A program made the translations under genes and the position numbers. DNA of 64,000 bases from Vespula vulgaris (taxonomy: Eukaryota; Arthropoda; Insecta; Hymenoptera; Vespidae): the NCBI RefSeq assembly GCF_905475345.1, contig NC_066605.1, positions 2,065,001 through 2,129,000 of the forward strand. The letters run 5' to 3'. The notes beneath the pieces are model-generated. The model saw only the letters and a program-made list of their open reading frames with translations. It had not been told where the DNA came from and did no database searches. This document shows positions 53,798-64,000 of the stretch, piece by piece (position 1 is the stretch's first letter; each line of letters opens with the position of its first letter).

Positions 53798-56700
53798 AGG
53801 GAGAGAAATAGTAAAAGTAAGAAAGAAAAAGAGAGAGAGAGAGAGAAATAGAGAAAGACGTTCTCCCTCTCCTTCTACGTTCTAGATACTCATTCGTACT
53901 ACGGTGTATTTAGAACGAACGACTGTTCGACGTGCAAGAACAACGGCAAATGCGACTTTGCGTGATGGAAAAGAAATATTTAATAGAGCATAGAAAGCAG
54001 AGCCGATTTCTAACGATTGAACTTGTGAGAGATTGATTACTTTCAATCGACATATGTAGATGATTACGAGATTCATTAAAATTCGTAGACGCGTCGTGTT
54101 TTTTAGAAATTTGATTGGGTGCACACACGTAAATAAGTATGTATGTTTCGTCGTTTCTTAATGGTTTGAAATCCACTTAAGCTAACAAGATAGCGTGGAA
54201 CAGCTGTTTCAATGTTAACGAAACGCTGCAGCCGGTCTCGCCTGTCAAAAGGTTACAACGGAGGGAAATAGGAGGGTCTTTGAGTTATGCATGCAAATGC
54301 AAGCGCAACTATCGATTACATCTTTGTAATCTTTTTTATTTTTTATATCTATTAGTTTACTTTGGTTTTCTTTCAATCGATTATCGGAATTATTTCAAGT
54401 ATCACGGATCTTTTTCTCTTTCTTTCTCTCCCTCTTTTTGTATTTTTTTTCAGTACTTTTTTTTTTCTTAGAAATGTCCATCTTACCGCAGATTCAAACG
54501 ACCAATCAGATATTAAAATTTGCAGAGGATTGGGCGTTACCTATCATCCACCTGTATCGTAGTGACCATTCAGCGACGTCCACGAGAACAAGCCGCCGGA
54601 TTGGAGCGACGATCAAGGTGGAGGATAGAAGCAAAATGGCGCGTTATTCGCTATGGCGCTTCTCACTCGTTTTTCTTCATTTGGGATTATTTTTTTTCAT
54701 TTCTTTTTTTTTCATTCGTTTCTTGCTCGATAAAAATTTAAGAATGGTAAAGAGTAAATGAATAAAATCGATAGATTTTTTTATAGCATTACAAATAAGA
54801 GAAAAAAATTCGTCTTTTTTTCGTGTTTTTGTAGAAATTTCTTTTTTCGACGAGTTTAGAATTTCTACGAATCGCATTATGGTCTCGTGCCTATGGGAGG
54901 CTGCTGAAAAAATAATGATTAATCTTTCGTCGAGAAAGGTTACATAGTTGACCGAAAATCTACAGGGTTCTTGGGGAAAAATAAGAAAAGAAGAAAAAAT
55001 AAGAGAAGACAAAAAAGAAGAAGAAGAAGAAAGAGCAAGCCCTCTTCAAACAACAATTCCATTGAAAGTTTCGCGTATCCTAATGTGTTTTCTCTTTTTC
55101 TTAGAATATAAAACAAAGAAATTTTATTGTTTCTTTCTTTTTTAGAAAATTTTGGAAAAAAAACAAACGTAATCGAATAAAAATAATTATCTACTTGACT
55201 TAAAACTGATTAAGATCACGTACCTATAACAAATTGCGATGCAGTATTATTTTATAAACTATTTCTTATATTAGTATTGAAGAAAAAAGAAAATGAATAC
55301 AAAAATAAGTTATTCAAGCGTTTGAACTTGAACGAAATTACGGAATTAACATCTTCGAGGGGGTATAAGACCTGAGTCAATGTGAGTCCCCGTATGGTTT
55401 TGTGGACCCCGATGGCAAGCCCGCCAATGGTTGTATGTGAACGAAGAGACGTGGAAGGCAAAAAAAAAGAAAGAAATAAAAAAGAAACCGGGCCTCCTCG
55501 TGGGGTAGAGAGAATGGGGTCTCGAGGGGCCTCTTGGACTCCTCAGCGGTGGTCGCGTCTTGATATGCGTTTTTTTAAGTCTTTCTGTCTTGATCTTACA
55601 CCATTGTTCTTTTTCCCTTTTCCATGGCTCGGGGAAAGATAGACAGACGAACAGACAGATAGATAAGTACTCATATTTCTGAAGTAGATAATATACGTTC
55701 TATGCAAGTATGTAAGTACTTACGTAGATATATTTCTCTTAACATTATTGATTCTTTTTTCTCTTCTTAGTAAGTAGGCAATAATCAGAAATTCGAATCC
55801 TGTTTGTTCTCTGGAAAGTTTCTAACTTTGAGAAAGAAAAATGGTCGGTCAACCGTTGAAATAAGAGAAGAACAATCGATATTTCTTCTGGGAAGAACAA
55901 CTTTTGCGAGAGAAAGAGAAAGAAGGTGTAGATATATACCTATACTTATGTATAAATGTATGCATGGTTGCGTGTATGTGTGTACTAGAAAAGGCCAATG
56001 CGAACTTACTCCGATGGCAAGCACGTGTGCTTAGAAAATATATCCCAGTGGAATGTGCACACACGTGTTTACGTAGAGGCTATGTACCCCGACACTAATC
56101 GTTAATGTACCTAATTCTTCAGGTTGAACTTCCTGTGCATTTAGAATAAACACTGTACAGAGCAAATGAAACAAAGAGATCAAGAGAAACAGAAAGGGAG
56201 TAAAAGTTCATAAATGAATAAAGAAGAAGTAAGAAGAAAGGTTGGTTCTGTATCCTTTGTATTTTTTTCTTTTTTTTTTTTGTAGTATTGTCATGATTTG
56301 CAAAGTCGGTGCATGGTTAGTCGGTATCTTTGATGTTTGCTTCTAGAATTCGGTGACATCTCGTGTTAAATAAACTTGTCTCTCTTTTTCTCTTTTCTTT
56401 CTGTTTTTTTTCTATTTTTTTTTTTTTTTTGACATAAAGAATAGGAATCTCGAATCGACTGTAAGGATATCAAATTAGTAGATACTTACCTACTTACGTA
56501 CGAAAAGAAGTGAGTTCGATTTAAAAACGAGTGAAAAGAATTGTTTAATTGAAAGAATAAAATTAGACAAGAGTGTTTTTATAAATAAGTATCGTACTTG
56601 AGGAAATCGATTGAAGTATCTGATTATTATTTCGATATATTTTAGTAAAATATATAAATTAAATATTTAGAAGGCTCGTGATGATAAATTTATTTCTAAA

Positions 56701-57368
56701 TAAAAGATTGGAAGAGATTACGGACTGTTGATACAAAAGGAAGAAGTAAAAGAAAAAGAAAAAGAAAAAGAAGAAGAAGAAGAAAAAGAAGTAGAAGAAG
56801 ATTCATGGTTGCCCCCTTCGTGGATTGTTCGTACTCGTGTAAAGTAAATCCAATGAGATGTAATTCGTTCCCATGCACCTTGAAGAGAGAGACAGAGTTT
56901 GTCGTCTGGCGAACACATGTCCCCGTCGGATTTTATCCATTGAGAAAAAGTTTTAGCCCTTCGTCATGTGACACTAACGTTTGCTACGATACCGGAACTC
57001 GAACTTTGCTAATTTCGTACCCTTTCGTCGAGTTAATGGATCGCTTTGACCCTTCATGCAAAGAAAAAGTATGCGAATTATTAAAGGAAATACTTAGCCA
57101 CGCACACACGCAAATACATATATATATGTATATATGTATGTATGAATGTATGTATATCTAAATCAGAACATTCATGCAATCATAATATATTAAAATATTG
57201 GGATAAATATATCTAACATCTATATTGATACCAATATGTATATACATCGCTAACGATTTAATTTACTTAATTTACGGATAAAATTATTATTATTACCTAC
57301 TGTAAAAGTTACACTTTGCGGTCATACGCTTGGTCGACTCTATGTTTTTTATAACAATAAACATACGA

Positions 57369-57401
<33 letters not shown>

Positions 57402-58394
57402 TGGAACTCCACTAACGCGACGTCGCCGACTGTTTGTTTGATTTTCGAGTCGACTTTCTTCTGACGGGACTTCTCTTTACTCCTATTCGTCGTCGTATTC
57501 GTCGTCTTCGTCGTCGTCTTTGTCGACGTCGAGTCTCTGAAGACGACGTGTGGACGAGAGAGGAAGGGTAGTGGCAGTGTACCAGTGTACCGGTTCGAGA
57601 TCGTGGTTATTCGAAACGAGAGTGAGAGAGAAAGAGAGAGAGAGAGAGAAGGAGAAGAAGAGAGAGAAAGAGGAAGACCACCCTGCTTGAGAGAAAACGG
57701 ACGTGCATAGCGCCACAAATTATTTAATGATAGACTTGGTGGTCCTTTCGATGTCCTTTTCAATGACAATGATTATTACTGATGTAGGTATTAGAGAATC
57801 AAATATTTCGTATTTATTCGCTTAACATTTCTTTTTTTTTTTGTAGGTATTGCTTATGATGGATCTGCGTATTCAATTAACAATTAATAATTAATAATTG
57901 TTTGATATATATACATTTTTTTTGATACCATAATTTTTTTTTAAAGTCATAGTTACAACGGGATAATCACATATCTACTTAGCTATGTAATAATCTTTTA
58001 TATTACAATTTGGAAACTTAGTGATCAAGCTCCCTTCTCTTTTTTTTCTTTCTCTCTCTCTCTCTCTTTCTTTTTATAACTTTTTATATTACCCTTTCAA
58101 CCGCATGTCCGGATCTTAAACTTTTTGTCTCTCTTGAAAATTGCTCGACGACTGATTCGAAACGTTTTTATTAACGAAATTGTCATTGGTTGGTTTCCGG
58201 AGGTTTACTCGAGTCGTGCGAAAATGAAAAAAAATTTGTCATTTTGAACAAGAGAGAGAGGGAGAAAGAGAGAGAGGATAGATCGACAGCCCCTAACGAC
58301 GAAGGACATTCGATGGTGCACCATGTGTCATTCACCTAGGACCCCATCCATTGGTTAGCGAATTTGAATTTATGAGTCGTCGCAGAACTCTGAC

Positions 58395-58442
58395 GAACAT
58401 GTGTTCACAAGTGAAAAACTTGTGCGGCCTGAACACATGTTC
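58395..58442. repeat. Nested inverted repeat with E-box arms, copy 2
   Basis: Identical over all 48 positions to 44866-44913, arms, loop and bulge included, although the neighbouring bases differ (CTGACG before it, GGGAAGAG after it). Confidence 0.85.
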
Positions 58443-58530
58443 GGGAAGAGTGAAAGCCCCGAGGACCGAGTTACGCGACGAGCATATTCTCCCTATCTTT
58501 CAAGGTCACGTTCGAATTACTGCAGTTTTG

Positions 58531-59771
58531 CTATATGACACGTTCTGGTATATAATTATATTCTTGTAAATAATTGTATTAAAAAAACGAGCTACAAAGA
58601 ATATAATCTTTATATAATAATAATTAAATTAATATAATAATTATAGATTAAATTTTATTAACAAGATTTACTTGAATTTATTTCAATAAATTTTGAATAA
58701 ATTTTTATTACATTGAAAAAATATAATCGTTCGATAAATAATTGTAAATAAAAGGATTTATTTTATAGGACTTATGAATCAGATTAAACATAAAGATCGA
58801 TTTCATTCCGTAAAATATGACTTCTAAATTCTGTGAACAAGAAGAACAAACACATGATCTTTATGGTTTTTAATGGTGACAAGTGTCTTTCTTATAATAG
58901 CCTCTTATTACATTATAGCTGTTACTCCTTATTCGGAACTGCTCTACAAATGTATGAATGAATGAAAGAACGTATGAATGAATGTTTTTTAAGCCACATA
59001 TTTAGTACTTGTTTATGATGATCTGTGATAACGATTTAAACCTATATACTCGTCAAATGTTACTTATAATTCGTTTAAATTGTAGATATGTATCTTGATG
59101 AAAAAATAGAAAAAATTCAAGTTATAGATATTTTGAATATCTCGTAATATTTCGATATAAACAACATTGTAGTATAGTATTATAAAGGTTATAAAGTTCA
59201 TCAAAATTATCAATTATATAAGTGTTATAGAATAAAAAAGTTATAAATATATTTATATCTATATGTGCACATAATTTTATAGTGAATGCTGTCAATTATG
59301 TTCGTGAGTTGTAGACGCAGAATCAAATCAATGGTATTAACTACGAACAGATAAGAAGAACTAAGAACGATAGTTGAAAATCTGTTTACCGTTTTCAACG
59401 CAAATACTTTTCTCCTTCATAAGCCGAAATACTGACTGACTTTTACTATCCACTTAGTTCTGCCAAATACAAATTCCTCGTAAATACTTTTGTAAAGTTG
59501 AATGAAATATGCACCGACAGGTTCGACGTATAGATTTCTATAATCATAATAAATGATATATTTCACTGATAAACGTGTAACTAGTGAAACATTTAACATT
59601 GAAAAAAAAAAATAGAAAAGAAGCAAAAAAGAAACCTGTACCTCAAATATTATTTAATGGCATCTCCAATATTAGAGACCAGATGTTTTACCTGTTTGCA
59701 AAGAACCTTTAGCAAATGTTCACCGAACACATGTTCGAACTTTTGCTTCGGAAATAAAGATAGATTTAGAA
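58531..59771. repeat. Near-identical AT-rich block, copy 2
   Basis: Partner of 45001-46240. The differences visible by eye are scattered single bases, such as TTTATATAATAAT for TTTACATAACAAT near 58610. Confidence 0.85.
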
Positions 59772-61319
59772 AAATTTGGCGAGCACGTGTTTCCTCTGGT
59801 GTCATCTGGTATTGTCTTACTACCGAACTTAAAAGTACTACTTTGATGAGATTCCAGTCACGTCTATGATAGTTTTTATCCTTACGTCCCTTCTGGGTAT
59901 TTCTTGTTTTACGATCTTTCTTAGTCGAATGTACTATGGCGAATACAATTTAGACATTTTTTTTTACAATACGTTGATCGAAATTATTAATTGTGATAAA
60001 GAGAACATGCGTCTATATGCTTATAATAATTTGTTTTTATTGTTTTAAAAAATCTGCTTCGAGATGTACAAATAAAAAAAAATTTTTCGAAAAAAAAATT
60101 CATATAAACGAATTTTGTTTTATCAAAGTTACCCAGGAAAAACCTAAGGGCCAACTTTTCTATTTACCTGTAAATACGAAAAAAAAGTATTCTTTTATAA
60201 TTTAATAGCAATATTCTCTTTATCCCATAATTTTCTTCCTTCATTTTAAATTTCTTTTCTATTAAGAAATTTTATTCTTCCTGTAATCTATCAGATATTA
60301 TTCACTCATGGTATTTTCTACTCGTGTCCGTAGTACTCTTTCAAATTTCTAATAAATTTTTTGGAATGTTTATCTCATCGAATCGTCTAATCAGTACATA
60401 TTTATATTTTAATATACAGATATTTGAAAAAAAATTCATGATAGATAGATATATTTTTAATAACATGTACTTTTAATAAATCCGAAGTTTAAATATATCT
60501 CGTGATGTTTCAGTATATCTATTTATACGATGAATAAAGATAACAAAAAAAATGATTAATAAATTTGATAAAATCGACGATGAAAGCTTTCGTGACGAAT
60601 GAAAGAGATGATAGTTTTATTTCGCGACGTGCGTTCACTATGAACAGTAAGTATTATACCTTCGGTTTTCCCAAAAATTACTTATTCCAATCCTTCATTA
60701 GTTCGTCTACACTTTAAGACGATTATCTCTAAAATCTGGAAAGTTTTAAACGTGGAATATTCCACTTTATTCTGATCAGAGATTTGATACGTGACGTCAC
60801 GAAAATTTACACTATCGTATAAGAATGCTTAATCTTCAGATAAAATTTCAAAAACTTCTTCGTTTTTTGATATTTGTATTAATTAAAGAGATATACAAAT
60901 TTCTTATTAATTAACAATAATCTTACAAAACTATATTATCTTTCTTCAAACACCATGTTTTAAATTTATAATTATTTCTTTTTAGAGTTAAATAATTAAT
61001 AAACACGCTATAATATTCTTGAAATAACAAAAGAGTAATAGGTATATATTTATCCTTAAATTCGATATTAAAATTTACAAAATCTATTTGGAGTTAATTG
61101 AAATCCAGGTTGGAATAGGTATCATGTGATAAAAGTTAAGTGTACTTTGATGAATAGATATGTAATAGGTATGTGATAATAGTTAAGTGTACTTAGACGA
61201 GTAGATATATCTATGGATTTTATCATTCGAACAAATAGAAAATTGGCAGAGATATTATCTCCTTTGGGTAAATAAGTACTTGTATGATAATTTACTTCTC
61301 TTTCTTTTTTTATCTCTTG

Positions 61320-61368
<49 letters not shown>

Positions 61369-63057
61369 ATATGTATTCTTTGAGTCAATTCTCACTTGAT
61401 GTCATCTCCTCCCATTCGTAGTCGTCTTCCTTTGCATTTAGTTCATGCCGTGTGTTCGGCACATGGCGAAGACAGTGAGCATCGGTGCAAACATTGTCGA
61501 GACTATCTGTCGGCGTGAATCGTAAAGGCACCGTTTGTAGAATGTACCATGGATAAGATCGAGCAAGTCGGAGACACTTTGCGAGTCTGACATGTGACAC
61601 TAATGTCAGCCTAGAAGTCTTACGTATTCGAGATAAATGTCTAGAGTACATATGTGTGCGTATGAGTATATTCTTCAAAATGGCATTCCAATAGATTGAC
61701 AGACAGACATTTTTCAAATTCTCGTACCTACTTAATTTTCGATGCTGCCACGATAGAATCAAAAAACAAGAAATTTATAGAGTACTATCATCCGATAGTT
61801 CAGTTCGAAAACATTGCTTTTTGATTCTTTCAAATTTTTTGCTGACGATCAAAAAAAAGAAATGCATTAGTTTAGTCGATCGGAAAATTATTGATAGTTT
61901 TCGGATGGATTGGAGTTGAAAAAAAATTTTTTTTTCACGAGCAGAGCTCTCAGAAGCTTCCGTTCATCGTTCTCTTCGCCATTACATTAGTACCCGCCTT
62001 TTATACGACTCTAATCGTAGCTTGAAATTTATGATACGCGGACAGTATCCTTTTATAGGCCAGAAAAGAAACCGACTGCCATCTTTTTTTTCTCTCTCTC
62101 TCTTTTTCATGACGTCGAAGAAAAAAAAAGTTAACTAAAAGAACTACGATATAACATTAACACACTTGTCTACGATCTTTCGATATCGTAAAAAATGTCT
62201 TAGAAGGTATTAAATGACACTTTTTATTCTGTCCTTCGTAGATATCGACAATATTTTTTTGATAAAGTATCTTATTTATGACAGAATTTCTACCGAATTT
62301 ACTGAAATTATTTCAACGTCACGACATTGTTTAAAATTGTTTAAACGTTTTACTAAATAATTTCAATTTTTCATTGAAAAGATATTTATGGCATCTGTCA
62401 CTCTTTTCACAGTTTTCCTTGAAACGTGTTAAGGAATGGCAGCTGGTACTTACTTACTTGATATTAATAATTTACTGGTGACCGGATTCTCACGTAGTTT
62501 AATAAATTTTATTTACTTTCTTTACGTTCTTTTAAGATACCAAACAACCTCGTATTTGAAATTCAGATAACAAAACATGATTTGTAGTGCTCTATTGTGC
62601 TTTATCATGTACCATATTTTATTTATCACGATTATCTTTCAAATATTAATCTTTCAAATATTACAAAAAAAAATATTTCTACGATGTTTAAAATACAATC
62701 CACTAAATTGAGTTATTCATATAATATTATACATAATAATATTCAATCTGTCAATTATATTAAGCGACTATATCCAACACTTACATTTTTAAACTGCAGA
62801 TACCTATGCACATACAGCAACCATCTTTCTTCCAGTCAATAAAGCACGAGTACGTCTTCTCAAAGAGAACCGAACGTTAGCTTATGAGCACACGACGACG
62901 ATTAAATGCAGAGAACAGGACGCGCAATTAAATCTACGTTAATATCGTTAAACGGAGCGTGCCCAGAAACGAGCCTTGCAGGCACACAAATATACGTTTG
63001 AACTTGAAAAGACACAGATACATTGATACCTACGTATATATATATATATATGCACAC

Positions 63058-63090
<33 letters not shown>

Positions 63091-63590
63091 GCTGACATAT
63101 ACCTATCACATATGAATTATGATCGTATGTTCATTGACGAGCAATCCGACTGATTGCTATATGAATTGATTAAGTTATATCTAAAAACAAATTGTAAATT
63201 TTTATAAGATAAAGTAATGGATAAGATATTCGTTAAAAAAATGAAAAAAAAGTATACGTTCCATCATCGTCATCATCACCATTAACATCATCATCATCAT
63301 CATCATCATTATTCATCATTATCATCGTCGTCGTCGCTGTCAAGAAAGCCAATCAAATCCGACGGTTTCAAGCATCGTCATCGTTCGACCACGACGAAAA
63401 CTCGCTTCTTGGAATCGGAAAAGGCCAGTAGAAATGTACTTACCTACTCCCTTAACTTCGTTTCCACGTTGCTCCCTCATCGAATTTGGCTTGAATCCAA
63501 GAGAAAATCAGATCGCCAATAAAGAGACCGATAAATAAAGCGGCCAAACACCAAAATAATACTAGAACGGTGATATCAAAGTGATGTCAG

Positions 63591-64000
63591 TTTTCTTGCA
63601 CATATCCATTTATCATATCTTCTTTTTTTATTACGAAATATATATATATATATTCAAAAATTTACCCACTTTCCTCTCTACCTTTATTTTCCTTCACCCA
63701 TCATTAACACCCTTCGTCCTTCTTATTAACAATTTTTTTTTCTTTATTTTTTGTTCATATTATAAATTTAAATAGACGTAAATAAGACATATATATATAT
63801 AATTATTTTTCAATATAAAACAAATGATATGTAAATAATTCGTTGAAGAAAATGAATGGAAATTACAAATGGTGAGGAGAGAAAGAGGAAGAGAGAAAGA
63901 GAGAGAGAGAGAGAGAAAGAGAAAAAGATGGAAAAATGTGAAACGTGCTGAAACATGGTGAAACGCCAAAATTTATAGGGGCGGAGTTTCTCTTAAACGA
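63591..64000. other. Right edge of the window, AT-rich with a GA run
   Basis: No gene seen. A GA-rich run lies at about 63875-63926. Confidence 0.7.

Larger units (their letters stand above)
53010..63590. repeat. Segmental duplication, copy 2 (right of twist)
   Basis: Direct-orientation counterpart of 39380-47900. The right end shows TTTCCACGTTG followed by CGATAAATAAAGC and ATACTAGAACGGTGATATCA, aligning with 47765-47855. Only short open frames occur. The longest non-repetitive one (61385-61762, minus, 125 codons) has no matching intact frame in copy 1. Confidence 0.93.

Noticed and set aside
57293..57769. 158-codon minus-strand frame with Thr/Arg runs
   Set aside because: It depends on GA and CGA repeats, and copy 1 does not keep the frame.
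61385..61762. 125-codon minus-strand frame inside duplication copy 2
   Set aside because: The matching part of copy 1 (about 46960-47230) has no intact frame, and no motif is recognisable. Conservation of the DNA is explained by the duplication.
63425..63445. Minus-strand splice donor (GTAG|GTAAGTAC) as evidence of a gene at the right edge
   Set aside because: A single donor without a coding frame or a matching site in copy 1 is not enough.
39380..63590. The duplicated flanks considered as a pair of transposable elements or LTRs
   Set aside because: The copies are 8-10 kb, lack terminal repeats or transposase/reverse transcriptase remnants, and contain ordinary intergenic sequence, so segmental duplication fits better.
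1..64000. Search for tRNA, rRNA and other standard RNA genes
   Set aside because: No cloverleaf-like A/B box pairs or rRNA segments were recognised by eye. A tRNAscan or Infernal run would be needed to exclude them fully.

Overview
This is insect nuclear DNA: multi-exon genes with GT-AG introns, strong AT bias and very dense microsatellites, above all long perfect (CT)n/(GA)n runs. Protein similarity fits a hymenopteran (bee, wasp or ant), but that is inference from gene content and style; the species cannot be fixed from the window.

Layout. (1) 1-2.5 kb is repeat-rich 3' flank. (2) 2.5-13.1 kb (minus) is the miRNA-silencing scaffold gawky/GW182. Fourteen exons join in one frame to about 2,094 residues, including an unusual N-terminal extension of roughly 790 residues. 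Its likely first noncoding exon lies at 26.7 kb, so 13.1-26.7 kb is mostly one huge 5' intron packed with microsatellites and two small tandem repeat arrays. (3) 26.7-27.6 kb looks like a bidirectional promoter shared with a seven-finger C2H2 zinc-finger gene (plus, 28.4-30.9 kb), whose leader carries a spliced 52-codon upstream ORF. (4) 31.35-34.77 kb (minus) is a complete 13-exon BBS7, a cilium/BBSome subunit, lying tail to tail with the zinc-finger gene. (5) 35.8-38.0 kb (plus) is a 668-residue protein of unknown function, possibly DUF4781-type, head to head with BBS7. (6) 38-64 kb holds one large old duplication: 39.4-47.9 kb and 53.0-63.6 kb are two copies of the same noncoding landscape. 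Between them sits a twist gene (49.4-51.6 kb, plus) encoding a diverged bHLH domain and, in a separate last exon, the Twist WR box. Broken twist fragments follow at 51.66-52.3 kb.

The most interesting parts are the GW182 extension and the twist neighbourhood. The duplicated flanks are a mosaic: some noncoding blocks are almost identical (one 1.23 kb block shows only a handful of differences) while adjacent sequence has diverged heavily. A conserved inverted repeat built from a GAACACATGTTC motif, which contains a Twist-type E-box, recurs in both copies. No transposable element, tRNA, rRNA or CRISPR array was recognised. All exon limits come from reading splice sites and frame by eye, without transcript data.
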